From Clostridiales bacterium (GTDB taxonomy: Bacteria > Bacillota > Clostridia > Christensenellales > Aristaeellaceae), in the NCBI GenBank assembly GCA_012729115.1, contig JAAYDR010000079.1, forward strand, positions 1 to 45,673: 45,673 nucleotides of DNA. Direction: 5' to 3'. This document shows positions 24,022 to 32,734 of the stretch, in pieces (the stretch's first letter is position 1; every line of letters starts with the position of its first letter). The translations under genes were made by a program, and so were the position numbers. Below the pieces are notes generated by a model. It was not told the DNA's origin. It saw only the letters and a list, made by a program, of their open reading frames with translations, and ran no database searches.

Positions 24022-25071
24022 TTGGACTTTGGACTTTCGTCCTTTATGGCGCAGGTATGGGGTAATCCGGTTCTGATGATCACGGTGATCCTGACCCTTG
24101 GGGTGGTGTTTGTCAACGGTTGGACCGATGCGCCCAACGCCATTGCTACAGTGGTGGCAACGCGAGCCATGACGCCAAGGTCAGCGGTGCTGATGTCCGC
24201 GGTGTTCAACTTCTTTGGGGTGTTGGTAATGACGCTTCTCAACGCTACCGTGGCCATGACCGTGAAAAATATGGTGAACTTCAGCGGCAGCGGGGAGGCG
24301 CTCATCGCTCTTTGCGCTGCTCTTTTTGCCATTATCATTTGGGCGGTGGCGGCCTGGTACTTTGGGATCCCCACCAGCGAGAGCCACGCGCTGATCGCAG
24401 GCCTCACCGGTGCAGCCATGGCTCTGCATGGAGGACTAAGAGGCGTCAACGGTGCAGAATGGGTGAAGGTATTTTACGGCCTGGGACTGTCTACTTTATT
24501 GGGTTTTTGCCTTGGGTTTCTCACCACCAAGCTGATCCAGTTTCTGTTTGGCAGGGTGGATCGGCGGAAGACCACCGGGTTCTTTCAAAAAGGTCAAATC
24601 TTTGGCGGCATGGCCATGTCCTTTATGCACGGCGCTCAGGATGGGCAGAAGTTTATGGCGGTGCTGATGTTGGGCCTGTTTCTCAGCAATGGGCAGGATA
24701 CTACCGGCAATGTGGTCCCTCCCCTGTGGATGATGGTTCTCTGTTCTGTGGTGATGGCCGTGGGTACCTCCATAGGCGGTTATAAAATCATCAAGGCCGT
24801 GGGCATGGATCTGGTGAAGCTGGAGAAATACCAAGGTTTCTCGGCGGACCTGGCCGCGGCGGGCTGCCTGTTGCTTTCTTCGGTGCTTGGCATTCCCGTC
24901 AGCACAACCCATACAAAAACCACAGCCATCATGGGCGTTGGAGCCACCAAACGGCTTTCTGCCATCAATCTGTCTGTGGTCAAGGACATGGTCCTCACCT
25001 GGATCCTGACCTTTCCAGGCTGTGGGCTCATAGGGTTCTTGATGACGAAGCTGTTCATGGTTATTTTTTAG
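24022..25071 (+). CDS. pit: PiT-family inorganic phosphate transporter
   Basis: 349 residues, about ten membrane helices in two homologous halves, each with the PiT signature region: NGWTDAPNAIATVVATRAM near the N-terminus and SVLGIPVSTTHTKTTAIMG in the C-terminal half. These proteins carry phosphate, often as metal-phosphate, with protons or sodium. The start is TTG 24022 with GAGGGGG upstream. Gene order with a DUF47/PhoU-like gene 21 bases downstream is the usual arrangement for low-affinity PiT systems and supports the call. Confidence 0.94.
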   Translation: MDFGLSSFMAQVWGNPVLMITVILTLGVVFVNGWTDAPNAIATVVATRAMTPRSAVLMSAVFNFFGVLVMTLLNATVAMTVKNMVNFSGSGEALIALCAALFAIIIWAVAAWYFGIPTSESHALIAGLTGAAMALHGGLRGVNGAEWVKVFYGLGLSTLLGFCLGFLTTKLIQFLFGRVDRRKTTGFFQKGQIFGGMAMSFMHGAQDGQKFMAVLMLGLFLSNGQDTTGNVVPPLWMMVLCSVVMAVGTSIGGYKIIKAVGMDLVKLEKYQGFSADLAAAGCLLLSSVLGIPVSTTHTKTTAIMGVGATKRLSAINLSVVKDMVLTWILTFPGCGLIGFLMTKLFMVIF

Positions 25072-25092
25072 AAAAGCGGGAGGCATAACGCA

Positions 25093-25710
25093 ATGAAGAA
25101 GGATATGATCTATTTTGAGAACTACGCAGCTTGCGCGGCCATGTCTGTGGACATGGCCAAAGCAGTGAACGCGTTCTTTGAAAACTTTGACCCGAAGATG
25201 TTGGACGAGCAGATGAAGCTCATCCATGGGATGGAGCACGCGGCGGATGAGAAGAAGCACGAATTGTTTTCTGCATTGGTGAAGGCTTTTGTGACCCCCA
25301 TTGATCGGGACGATCTGATGAACATCAGCCAATCCATCGATGACGTGATGGATGCCATGGACGATATTATCATTGAGATGAACATCACCCAGGTGAAGTC
25401 CGTGAAGCCGGAGAGCCTGGACTTTGGCAAGCTGATTATCCGTTGCTGCAGTGCCATGGCCCAGCTGATGGAGGAATTCAAGGATTTCAGGAAATCCACG
25501 AAAATCAAGGATTTTATCATTGAGATCAACCGCTTGGAGGAGGAGGGAGACCGTCTGTATATTTCCGCCATGAAGAACCTATACGCCACTTGCTCGGATC
25601 CACTGGAGGTCATGTCCTGGCGGGAGATTTACTCGGCCTTTGAAACAGTCTGCGACAAATGTGAGGACGTAGCGGACATCGTGGAGAGCATCATCATCGG
25701 AAATCTGTAA
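25093..25710 (+). CDS. DUF47 (PhoU-like, TIGR00153) accessory protein of the PiT transporter
   Basis: 205 residues, almost wholly helical and charged, with ISQSIDDVMDAMDDI and EINRLEEEGDRLY, the acidic metal-binding repeats typical of DUF47/PhoU-like proteins. It probably gates or regulates the adjacent PiT transporter; this is known of family members in several bacteria and inferred here. GGAGG lies 10 bases before the ATG. Same operon as the transporter. Confidence 0.92.
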   Translation: MKKDMIYFENYAACAAMSVDMAKAVNAFFENFDPKMLDEQMKLIHGMEHAADEKKHELFSALVKAFVTPIDRDDLMNISQSIDDVMDAMDDIIIEMNITQVKSVKPESLDFGKLIIRCCSAMAQLMEEFKDFRKSTKIKDFIIEINRLEEEGDRLYISAMKNLYATCSDPLEVMSWREIYSAFETVCDKCEDVADIVESIIIGNL

Positions 25711-25742
25711 CAAAACACGGAAGCAAGCTTGAGGTGGACAGC

Positions 25743-26135
25743 ATGAGCTTTTGGTGCAGGGTGCTGGGGCATCGCTGGGAGGGCTGTATCTGCCGGCGTT
25801 GTAGTCAAATAAGGGATAAGAAACACAATTATGAGCCGGTGGAGGGAAAATGCGAGCAGCGATGCACCTTGTGCGGCAAGACAGAGGTTTTGCCCTGTGA
25901 TTGGCATGGCTGTGCCTGCAGGCGCTGCGGGGCCGTTCGGGACCAGAAACATGATTGGATCAGCACCAATGAATGTGAACAGGTCTGCCGCATCTGCGGC
26001 AAGGAGCGGGAGCATCACCGCTGGCAGCCTGTGGACCGGGGCGTAGACAAATGCAAGTATTGTGGCAAGATTCATAAACTCACCCCAGATGAGATCATGA
26101 AGCGGGATGAGGAATGGAGCAACGGGTTCATGTAG
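25743..26135 (+). CDS. Cysteine-rich zinc-ribbon repeat protein, function unknown
   Basis: 130 residues with 19 or so Cys in a tandem pattern. The repeat unit reads roughly GC-x-CRRC-x3-RD-x-KH-(N/D)-(Y/W), about 15 residues, then C-(E)-Q-x-C-x-x-CGK. Copies run at about residues 14-46 and 55-88, with a half copy CKYCGK near 112. The CxxC pairs are spaced as in zinc ribbons. No enzyme domain accompanies them. ATG 25743 has GAGG 8 bases upstream; GTG 25734 is closer to it. It lies 32 bases after the DUF47 gene, same strand, so it may be co-transcribed. The conserved His and Trp suggest a folded domain, not random low complexity. Confidence 0.72.
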   Translation: MSFWCRVLGHRWEGCICRRCSQIRDKKHNYEPVEGKCEQRCTLCGKTEVLPCDWHGCACRRCGAVRDQKHDWISTNECEQVCRICGKEREHHRWQPVDRGVDKCKYCGKIHKLTPDEIMKRDEEWSNGFM

Positions 26136-26227
26136 GGATTTGATGTCGGAGGAATGTAGGACGGGATGAATATAGGACGGAGATTGGTCAGCGAATAAAA
26201 GCCCAGTGCAAGAATCTTGGGAGGAAT

Positions 26228-26253
26228 GAGCGACTTTCCTGAGCGACTTTCCT
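26228..26253 (+). repeat. 13-base tandem direct repeat
   Basis: GAGCGACTTTCCT occurs twice head to tail (26228-26240, 26241-26253) in the gap between the Cys-rich gene and the tRNA-Leu promoter. Confidence 0.8.
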
Positions 26254-26274
26254 TGAATTTTTTCTGCTGAATGC

Positions 26275-26304
26275 TTGTCATGGGTCGGGATGCTATGGTA
26301 TACT
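26275..26304 (+). promoter_or_regulatory. Promoter of tRNA-Leu
   Basis: TTGTCA (26275-26280) and TATACT (26299-26304), 18-base spacer, 15 bases before the tRNA. Confidence 0.7.
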
Positions 26305-26319
26305 AATTTTCGCTGGTGC

Positions 26320-26405
26320 GCCGAAGTGATGGAATGGCAGACGTGACGGACTCAAAATCCGTTGGTGGCGACACCGTGTGGGTTCAAGTCCCACCTTCGG
26401 CACCA
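26320..26405 (+). tRNA. tRNA-Leu(CAA)
   Basis: 86 bases including encoded CCA. Acceptor GCCGAAG/CTTCGGC, anticodon stem ACGGA/TCCGT with loop CTCAAAA (anticodon CAA, reads TTG), a long class II variable arm (TGGTGGCGACACCGTG region) and T arm GTGGG/CCCAC with TTCAAGT. All diagnostic of leucine tRNA. Confidence 0.97.
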
Positions 26406-26410
26406 CAAGA

Positions 26411-26445
26411 AAAGCCTTGTAAGATAACACTTACAGGGCTTTTTT
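26411..26445 (+). terminator. Terminator after tRNA-Leu
   Basis: 13-base-pair stem with one G-T pair (26411-26423 with 26430-26442), 6-base loop, and a six-T run. Confidence 0.85.
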
Positions 26446-26940
26446 ATGCCATTCCTCCACCAGTATGAAGACGGAGAACATGGATGGAGACGGTCATCAT
26501 AATATCCTGTTACAGGAGAACTTTCCTCATACGAGACAGGGAATTGCATCTCCATCATTTTTGATTTTCTCTTTGTTGGAGCAAATATCAAAGCATATTG
26601 GTTACCCTGGCCCAGTTTAAATGAGAAAACCATGAAGTTGGTGCTCTCCGACATGGCTGTGGCATATGTCTGCGCATAAGGGACGCTGATGGTGGGACCG
26701 ATGATCGCATCGTTTTATATGATGTTTTTGAATAGGCTTTGAAAGGAGAAAAGGAGTATAATTGGGAATGTAATATTTGGTGACTCGGGTATCGAAGGTG
26801 CCGAACTGGCGCTGGATACCATTTGCATCAGCAGCCGCTTGGATGATATGGCTTGGGAAGCTGGCATGGATAGGCACATGAAAACGGGCGGGTCTTTTAT
26901 AAATACCGCCAAAAACGATGCCTGAATGGTGGAGATGATC
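26446..26940. other. 495-base region with degenerate reading frames, no intact gene
   Basis: No complete gene is supported. On the plus strand one frame is open from 26503 to a TAA at 26677, continues in the same frame to TGA 26740, and a different frame is open from about 26743 to TGA 26923, ending 15 bases before the dehydrogenase remnant. The translations look protein-like (for example GDSGIEGAELALDTI), suggesting one or two decayed genes of the same former operon. I cannot name them. A minus-strand frame (26352-26654) overlaps tRNA-Leu and is rejected. Confidence 0.4.
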
Positions 26941-27347
26941 ATGAAGGCTAAGTTTATCGGCCTTGGAATGATGGACAAGCATATGGCGAACAATTTATTA
27001 ATAGACGGGTATTTCCTGCTGGTCCATGATGTGGATTTGGATGCGGCTCAGAAACTTAAGAGCCCAGCGCTGTCCCCGCTGTATCTGCCGAGAAAGCACC
27101 ACCCATGTTGGCACGGAGCTTTCAGCCCGGTGGAAAGATCTCCATCAATCTCAAGGACATAAACAATGTGATGGACACAGCCCACGTGGTGGATACTCCC
27201 CTTCCCCTGACGGCGGAGTTGTTGGAAATCATGACCGCGCTAAAAGCTTGGGGTCACTCGGAGGAAGATCATTGTGCCCTGGTGCGGTATTATGAAAAGC
27301 TGGCAGGGGTGGAAGTGGGCGGAAAGGGAGCACAAAAGGATGTGTGA
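26941..27347 (+). pseudogene. Remnant of a 3-hydroxyisobutyrate dehydrogenase-family enzyme (LtnD/GarR-like)
   Basis: The 5' part (26941 to about 27066) encodes an NAD-binding start, KAKFIGLGMMDKHMANNLL, where the family normally has GLGxMG. The 3' part is in another frame (about 27069-27347) and encodes the family C-terminus, with SFQPGGKISINLKDINNVMD, PLPLTAELLEIMTAL and EDHCALVRYYEKLAG. The catalytic middle, roughly 150 residues including the catalytic Lys, is missing. So the gene has an internal deletion and a frameshift. Its stop TGA overlaps the start of the following kinase gene, showing the two were once a coupled pair, as in L-threonate and related C4 sugar-acid pathways (LtnD with OtnK). 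Confidence 0.8.
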
Positions 27348-28770
27348 AATCGTAGGAATCGATGCGATGGAGTTGCTGCCTCGTACCAACACTGCCCAAG
27401 CGGACGCATTGCTTCAAAGCGCGCTGTCTCGCCAAAACCATAAAATCGTTGTTTTGGACGACGATCCCACTGGGGTACAGACAGTGCATGGGGTGAATGT
27501 GTATACGGACTGGACGCATCACAGCATTGAGGAAGGCTTTGCGGAAGAGAGCACTCTGTTTTTTATCCTCACCAATACACGGAGCATGGGGCGTGAGGAA
27601 GCGCGCGAAGTCAATCAGGAGATCGCTCTGAGGATTTTGGACGCTTCTATAAAATATCATAAACCGTTTGTGCTGGTGAGCCGCAGTGATTCCACCCTGA
27701 GGGGGCATTATCCGCTGGAGACGGAGACCCTCCGGGATACCATTGAGCATAACAGTGAAATCCGGTATGACGGGGAGATCATCTGCCCCTTTTTCCGTGA
27801 GGGTGGGCGTCTTACACTCAAAAACGTTCATTATGTCCGTGAAGGAAAAATGCTAGTTCCTGCGGCCATGACAGAGTTTGCCAAGGACAAAACCTTCGGG
27901 TACCATCATTCCCATTTGGGAAAATGGTGTGAAGAGAAGACTGCAAGCGCTTATCAGGCCAAAGATATGGCATATGTTTCGTTGGAATGCTTACGGTCGG
28001 GAGACTCGAAGGCTGTTACAGAGCTATTGATGGGTGTGCATGGCTTTCAAAAGGTGATCGTAAACGCCGCAGAGTATGCGGATGTACAAGTGTTTTTGGC
28101 CGGATATCTTGGCGCACTGGATAAAGGAAAGCAGTTTATTTTCCGCTCGGCAGCGGCGATTCCCAAACTGTTGGGCGGCATTAGCGACCGGCCTTTGCTG
28201 CGGCGGGCAGATATCGTACAGCCGGATTTGAAAAGTGGGGGCATTATTCTGGTAGGCTCCCATGTGCAAAAAACAACGCTTCAACTAAAGCTTTTGCAAC
28301 AAGCAATGCCGGAGTTGATTGGTTTGGAGTTTGACGTGTGTCAAGCACTGGTTCCCGGTGGGTTGCTTGCACAGGCCCAAAGGGTAGCCCACTTGGCTGA
28401 AGATGCCGTCGCCATGGGAAAAACCGCACGGGTGTATACATCGCGAAAAAGGCTGGATTTGGCGGGCGCAGATGAGGAAGAACAACTCCGCGTGTCGGTG
28501 CGGATATCTGACGCTGTCACCAGTGTAATAGCAAAGCTGAAAACGCAACCTGCTTTTATCATCGCCAAGGGTGGCATTACCTCCAGCGATGTGGGAACCA
28601 AAGCGTTGCGAGTGCGCCGTGCGCTGGTCATGGGACAGGTTGCGCCGGGTGTACCGGTTTGGAAGACCGATGAACAAAGCAAATTTGCAGGCATGCCTTA
28701 TGTCATTTTCCCGGGGAATGTGGGGGAAACTCGCACGCTGTTGGATGTGGTGAAGGAATTGTGTGGGTAG
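27340..28770 (+). CDS. Four-carbon acid sugar kinase family protein (DUF1537)
   Basis: 476 residues. The N-terminal domain begins KIVVLDDDPTGVQTVHGVNV, the DUF1537 substrate-binding signature with the acidic DDDPTG. TNTRSM and VSRSDSTLRGHYPLE follow, also family-typical. The C-terminal nucleotide-binding domain (from about 250) has LVGSHVQKT and FIIAKGGITSSDVG near the end, and GMPYVIFPGNVGE. Known members phosphorylate 3-oxo-tetronates or D-threonate/D-erythronate; which substrate applies here cannot be told. ATG 27340 overlaps the stop of the broken dehydrogenase; GGGAG and AAAGG lie upstream. The kinase looks intact although its neighbour is dead, so the pathway may now be incomplete or supplied from elsewhere. 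Confidence 0.9.
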   Translation: MCEIVGIDAMELLPRTNTAQADALLQSALSRQNHKIVVLDDDPTGVQTVHGVNVYTDWTHHSIEEGFAEESTLFFILTNTRSMGREEAREVNQEIALRILDASIKYHKPFVLVSRSDSTLRGHYPLETETLRDTIEHNSEIRYDGEIICPFFREGGRLTLKNVHYVREGKMLVPAAMTEFAKDKTFGYHHSHLGKWCEEKTASAYQAKDMAYVSLECLRSGDSKAVTELLMGVHGFQKVIVNAAEYADVQVFLAGYLGALDKGKQFIFRSAAAIPKLLGGISDRPLLRRADIVQPDLKSGGIILVGSHVQKTTLQLKLLQQAMPELIGLEFDVCQALVPGGLLAQAQRVAHLAEDAVAMGKTARVYTSRKRLDLAGADEEEQLRVSVRISDAVTSVIAKLKTQPAFIIAKGGITSSDVGTKALRVRRALVMGQVAPGVPVWKTDEQSKFAGMPYVIFPGNVGETRTLLDVVKELCG

Positions 28771-29064
28771 GCTAGCTCAATTTCAAAGCCTACGTTCATT
28801 TTGACTTCGTCTTTTGTGGTGATTTGCTTTTCACTACTGTCCGGTATAGCCTGTACCCCATGTTTCCGGCAGGAAGTAGAAGAAGGTTACCTCATCCCAG
28901 CGAGGAGCGTCGTAGTCCCTGGACAGGCCGTAGGTTCCATCACCCAGATCTTTCTCCTGGTCGCGTAAGATCGCCGGATGGAATCGCCCATACTTTATGC
29001 GAAACGCGAAAGGTGCTGACAAAGAGGTCCAGTTATTGGATTGGTAAGTCCTGTTAAGATGTAA
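28771..29064. other. Gap after the DUF1537 gene with an unidentified minus-strand frame fragment
   Basis: On the minus strand a frame is open from about 29064 to a TAG at 28834 and encodes a protein-like stretch (TSLSAPFAFRIKYGRFHP, later YDAPRWDEVTFFYFLPETWG). The only standard start is a TTG at 29022 without a convincing Shine-Dalgarno, and the frame begins inside or just after the recA terminator hairpin. It is probably a 3' remnant of a lost gene; I do not recognise the family. Nothing else is seen in this stretch. Confidence 0.35.
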
Positions 29065-29101
29065 GAGGACGGGGCTGACCCTCAGGCTTAGCCCCGTCCT
29101 C
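29065..29101 (-). terminator. Hairpin terminator after recA
   Basis: Perfect 12-base-pair GC-rich stem GAGGACGGGGCT/AGCCCCGTCCTC (29065-29076 with 29090-29101), 13-base loop, 12 bases after the recA stop. The minus-strand tail (TTACATCTTAA) is only moderately U-rich. Confidence 0.7.
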
Positions 29102-29113
29102 GGCTCTTTTTAC

Positions 29114-30283
29114 TTATTCGTCCTCGAGCAGTGCCAGATCCGGGTCTTCCTCCAGTTCTTCCACGTCGTCGTCCTCGCTTGGGCTTATGGGCCGAACCGG
29201 GAGGGTGTCCCCGGCCTTTTTGGCTGCCATCGCCGCCAGGGCTTCGTCACGGATGATCTTGTCAATCTTTGCGGCTATCTCCGGATTGTCCTTGAGAAAC
29301 TGTCGGGCATTTTCCCGTCCCTGGCCGATGCGCTGATCCTCATAGCTGAACCATGCGCCGCTCTTGTGAATGATATCCCGGTCAACGGCCATGTCCAGCA
29401 ACGTTCCCATCTTGCTGATGCCCTCGCCGTATATGATGTCAAACTCACTCACTCTGAAGGGGGGAGCTACCTTGTTTTTAACAACCTTCACTTTGGTGCG
29501 GTTGCCAATTACTTCGGCGCCGTTTTTGAGCTGCTCTCCCCTGCGTACATCAAGCCGCACGGAGGCATAGAACTTCAGGGCCCGGCCGCCGGGTGTGGTC
29601 TCAGGGCTGCCGTACATCACGCCCACCTTCTCCCGAAGCTGGTTGATGAAAATCGCCACAGCGTTGGTTTTACTGATGACCCCCGCAAGCTTCCGCAGGG
29701 CTTGGCTCATCAGCCGGGCCTGTAGGCCAACAAAGCTGTCACCCATTTCTCCCTCAATCTCCGCTCTGGGTACAAGTGCCGCCACGGAATCGATAACCAC
29801 CATGTCCACAGCGCCGCTGCGCACCAGAGCTTCGCAGATCTCCAAAGCCTGCTCACCGGTGTCTGGCTGAGAGATATACAACTCGTCAATATTCACACCC
29901 AGTTTACGTGCATAGACGGGATCCAGGGCGTGCTCCGCGTCGATGAAGGCTGCTACGCCGCCCAAGCGCTGGGTCTCGGCAACGGCATGAAGGGCTACGG
30001 TGGTTTTACCGCTGCTCTCCGGTCCAAAAATCTCTATCACGCGGCCACGGGGGAATCCGCCCACCCCCAAGGCAATGTCCAGATCCAGGCAGCCTGTGGA
30101 GATAACCTGGAGGTTGCTATCAGCGGCGGCATCACTGAACTTCATCACCGCGCCTTTTCCATAGGTCTTGTTGAGCTGTGCCAGGGCGCTTTCCAGGGCC
30201 CTCATCTTCTCCTCGCGTATTTGGCTTTGATCTGTTCCGACTTTTTGGACAGTCTCCTTCTTGGTGGCTTCCTTCTTGGCCAT
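29114..30283 (-). CDS. recA: Recombinase RecA
   Basis: 389-residue RecA, the ATP-dependent strand-exchange protein and co-protease for LexA cleavage. Walker [14 protein letters not shown], Walker [15 protein letters not shown]-like loop L1 ([24 protein letters not shown]), L2 [30 protein letters not shown]. It has about 20 extra basic N-terminal residues and a strongly acidic tail ([13 protein letters not shown]), which in other RecA proteins tunes DNA access. The ATG has GGAAAGG upstream. It follows cinA by 31 bases in an operon with rimO, pgsA and cinA, and no separate promoter is obvious. Confidence 0.97.
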   Translation of the reverse strand: MAKKEATKKETVQKVGTDQSQIREEKMRALESALAQLNKTYGKGAVMKFSDAAADSNLQVISTGCLDLDIALGVGGFPRGRVIEIFGPESSGKTTVALHAVAETQRLGGVAAFIDAEHALDPVYARKLGVNIDELYISQPDTGEQALEICEALVRSGAVDMVVIDSVAALVPRAEIEGEMGDSFVGLQARLMSQALRKLAGVISKTNAVAIFINQLREKVGVMYGSPETTPGGRALKFYASVRLDVRRGEQLKNGAEVIGNRTKVKVVKNKVAPPFRVSEFDIIYGEGISKMGTLLDMAVDRDIIHKSGAWFSYEDQRIGQGRENARQFLKDNPEIAAKIDKIIRDEALAAMAAKKAGDTLPVRPISPSEDDDVEELEEDPDLALLEDE

Positions 30284-30314
30284 GGTATTTCCGCCTTTCC
30301 TTTGTAAGACTTTT

Positions 30315-30803
30315 CTATCGTTGCATCAATTCTTCCAGAAGCATATGAAGGGCTTTGAGGGTAGCAGCCTTGCGCACCTCTTGCCGGTTGCCGGAAAAAT
30401 GGAGTTCTTCCACCCTGGAACTGCCCTGTCCGCAAACACATATAAACACCGTGCCCACGGGGATTTCGGGGGTTCCACCGCCGGGACCCGCCAGCCCCGT
30501 GGCACTGACAGCCAGGTCCACCCCGAGTTTCTCCCGGGCACCCAGAGCCATCTGCAACGCGCAGGGTGCGCTTACCACCCCGGGATGATCAATGATCTCC
30601 TGGGATACCCCCAGCAGTTCGCGCTTGATGCGCGGATCATAGCTGACGATACCGCCCATGAGAACCTGGGAGGCACCAGACACTGCGGCCAGGCTTGAAG
30701 CAATCATGCCCCCTGTGAGGCTTTCCGCCGTGCCCAGCGTCTGACCCTTCCTGGCAGCCAGGTTAACGACCTCCCGGCACAGGGGCATAAGAGCGGACGT
30801 CAT
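30315..30803 (-). CDS. pncC: CinA C-terminal domain protein (nicotinamide-nucleotide amidohydrolase, PncC)
   Basis: 162 residues, only the C-terminal domain of CinA (full-length CinA is about 410). Family marks: [21 protein letters not shown] and [19 protein letters not shown]. Known enzymes deamidate nicotinamide mononucleotide to nicotinic acid mononucleotide, recycling pyridine nucleotide released by DNA ligase. The ATG overlaps the pgsA stop as ATGA. Lying directly upstream of recA is the conserved place of cinA in Firmicutes. Confidence 0.93.
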   Translation of the reverse strand: MTSALMPLCREVVNLAARKGQTLGTAESLTGGMIASSLAAVSGASQVLMGGIVSYDPRIKRELLGVSQEIIDHPGVVSAPCALQMALGAREKLGVDLAVSATGLAGPGGGTPEIPVGTVFICVCGQGSSRVEELHFSGNRQEVRKAATLKALHMLLEELMQR

Positions 30804-31348
30804 AGCGCTTTCTCCTCAGACCCTGCCAATACGGCTCGATTGCGGACAAAGTAATCCACACCGGATATCAAGGTCATCATCATGGTAATGACCAGCAGGA
30901 CCTGGTCCATGGGGAAGGGGGAAAAGGGCCGGTTCTTCATCAGAAACACCACCAAAGTAACCAGTTGCAGGGTAGTTTTTATTTTTCCCAGTGGCCCAGC
31001 GGCAATCACATGGCCCTGTTGGATGGCCACCAGCCGCAACCCGTCCACAGCCAGATCCCGGAAGAGCACGATTACACAGGCCCAGGCGGGGAATCGGCCC
31101 AAGCCGCAAAGGGCAATCATCACGGAGAGGACCAGCATCTTGTCCGCTACCGGATCCAGGAACTTGCCAAAACTGGTCACCAGATGATACCGCCGGGCCA
31201 GATATCCGTCCAGCCAGTCGGTCATGGCGGCCAGTATCAGCACGATCAGCGCCAGGAGTTGGCATAGGTCGGTTTCGATGGAGAGCAACACCAGGCAGAC
31301 CGGAATCAGCAAAACCCGCAGCAGGGTGAGGCGGTTGGGCCAGTTCAT
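30800..31348 (-). CDS. pgsA: CDP-diacylglycerol-glycerol-3-phosphate 3-phosphatidyltransferase
   Basis: 182 residues, integral membrane enzyme making phosphatidylglycerol phosphate. The CDP-alcohol phosphatidyltransferase motif D-x2-D-G-x2-A-R-x8-G-x3-D-x3-D is complete: DWLDGYLARRYHLVTSFGKF followed by LDPVADK. Four to five hydrophobic helices. Its ATG overlaps the rimO stop and its own stop overlaps the cinA start, so three genes are tightly coupled. Length is normal for Firmicute PgsA. Confidence 0.95.
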   Translation of the reverse strand: MNWPNRLTLLRVLLIPVCLVLLSIETDLCQLLALIVLILAAMTDWLDGYLARRYHLVTSFGKFLDPVADKMLVLSVMIALCGLGRFPAWACVIVLFRDLAVDGLRLVAIQQGHVIAAGPLGKIKTTLQLVTLVVFLMKNRPFSPFPMDQVLLVITMMMTLISGVDYFVRNRAVLAGSEEKAL

Positions 31349-32655
31349 ACCATCACTCCTATAAGATCGTAGGGCTTTGCATCAATGATATCCGCAGTGA
31401 TGAACTCTCCCAGGGCTGCGTTTGTTGCACCGGTCACCTCTACCAGGCCATCGGTCTCGGGAGCCTCGGCTGCAGTGCGGCCAATGGCCCTGCCTCCCTG
31501 ACGAAGCTCTTCCACCAGTACACGCTCCCGGGTGCCTATTCTCAGGCGGTTTCGCTCCAGGGAGATGGTCTGCTGGGTCTGCATCAAGGTATCGAACCGC
31601 TGCTTTGCTACCTCCTCAGGCACCTGAGAGGGCATGGCAGCGGCGGCAGTATCCTCCTCGGGAGAGAAGGCAAAAGCTCCCAGCCGGTCAAAGCGGATCT
31701 CCCGCACAAAATCCATGAGTGTTTCAAACTGCTCCTGGGTTTCGCCGGGGAAGCCTGTGATGAAGGTCGTGCGAAGGGTGAAGCCCATTTCCCGGGCTTC
31801 CTTCAGTAGACGACGAACGGAGGCCATGTCGCCCCGGCGGTTCATTCTCCGCAGCAGTTCCGGATCTGCATGCTGCAGGGGCAGATCCAGATATTTGCAG
31901 ATGTTGGGCTTGGCGGCCATCGCATCCAGCAGCCGCCTGTCCACCTCGTCGGGATAGCAGTACAGCACCCGCAGCCAGTCCACACCGGGAATATCGGCGG
32001 CTTGGGTCACAAGATCCGGCAGAAGGGAACGGCCTGCCCAATCTATGCCAAAGCGGGATGTATCCTGGGCGACCAGCACATGCTCCTTGACCCCGGCTTC
32101 TGCCAGAGAACGAATTTCATTCAAAACGCTGTCCATGGAGCGGGAGCGGAAACCACCCCGGATCAGGGGGATGGCACAGTAGGCGCAGCGGTTGTCGCAA
32201 CCGTCAGCGATGCGAATATAGGCGGTGTAGGGCGCGGTGGTCAGCACCCGTGCGCCGGAAAGCACTCCGCCATCCCTGGCGCAATAAGAGGCGCGTTTGC
32301 CCTTGAGAGCCTCTGCGATGGCTTGCGGTAGCAGGGGATACTGGTTGACCCCCAGCAGCAGGTCAACCTCCGGAAGATCCTGCATCAGGGCCTGTTCATA
32401 GCGCTGGGCCAGACAGCCCGTAGCCACCAGAAGTTTGAGCTTTCCCTTCTTCTTGTATTCAGCCAGGGAGAGCAGGGTATCCACGGATTCCTGCTTGGCA
32501 GGCTCGATAAACCCGCAGGTATTGACAATCAGGATATCGGCATCCGCCTCATCGGTGACCACCCGATAACCGTTTTCACTGAGGATGCTGAGCATCAGCT
32601 CGGTATCCACCCTGTTTTTGCTGCAGCCTAGGGACACCACGCCCACGTTCATCAT
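31345..32655 (-). CDS. rimO: Ribosomal protein uS12 methylthiotransferase RimO
   Basis: 436-residue radical SAM enzyme that adds a methylthio group to an Asp of ribosomal protein S12. N-terminal UPF0004 domain with Cys ligands (SLGCSKNRVD; NTCGFIE; TGCLAQR), radical SAM motif DGCDNRCAYCAIP, and the C-terminal TRAM domain ending near the membrane-gene start. The SLGC-K start and the RGGFRSR segment favour RimO over MiaB. ATG 32655 has GGAGGG 9 bases upstream. First gene of the rimO-pgsA-cinA-recA operon, downstream of a LexA-like box. Confidence 0.96.
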   Translation of the reverse strand: MMNVGVVSLGCSKNRVDTELMLSILSENGYRVVTDEADADILIVNTCGFIEPAKQESVDTLLSLAEYKKKGKLKLLVATGCLAQRYEQALMQDLPEVDLLLGVNQYPLLPQAIAEALKGKRASYCARDGGVLSGARVLTTAPYTAYIRIADGCDNRCAYCAIPLIRGGFRSRSMDSVLNEIRSLAEAGVKEHVLVAQDTSRFGIDWAGRSLLPDLVTQAADIPGVDWLRVLYCYPDEVDRRLLDAMAAKPNICKYLDLPLQHADPELLRRMNRRGDMASVRRLLKEAREMGFTLRTTFITGFPGETQEQFETLMDFVREIRFDRLGAFAFSPEEDTAAAAMPSQVPEEVAKQRFDTLMQTQQTISLERNRLRIGTRERVLVEELRQGGRAIGRTAAEAPETDGLVEVTGATNAALGEFITADIIDAKPYDLIGVMV

Positions 32656-32734
32656 CCAATCGTTCCCTCCAAATACCTTCCATAAGAACGGGTGAATTGC
32701 CGGGAGGTAAACACCCTTCGTGTGATTGTATCAT

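Noticed and set aside
26352-26654. Minus-strand 100-residue frame across tRNA-Leu
   Set aside because: Its C-terminus is the antisense of the tRNA (the well-known RWDLNPHG-type artefact) and it lacks a ribosome site.
28834-29022. GNAT acetyltransferase remnant
   Set aside because: PETWGTGY resembles a GNAT acetyl-CoA strand, but the remaining residues do not fit; left as unidentified.
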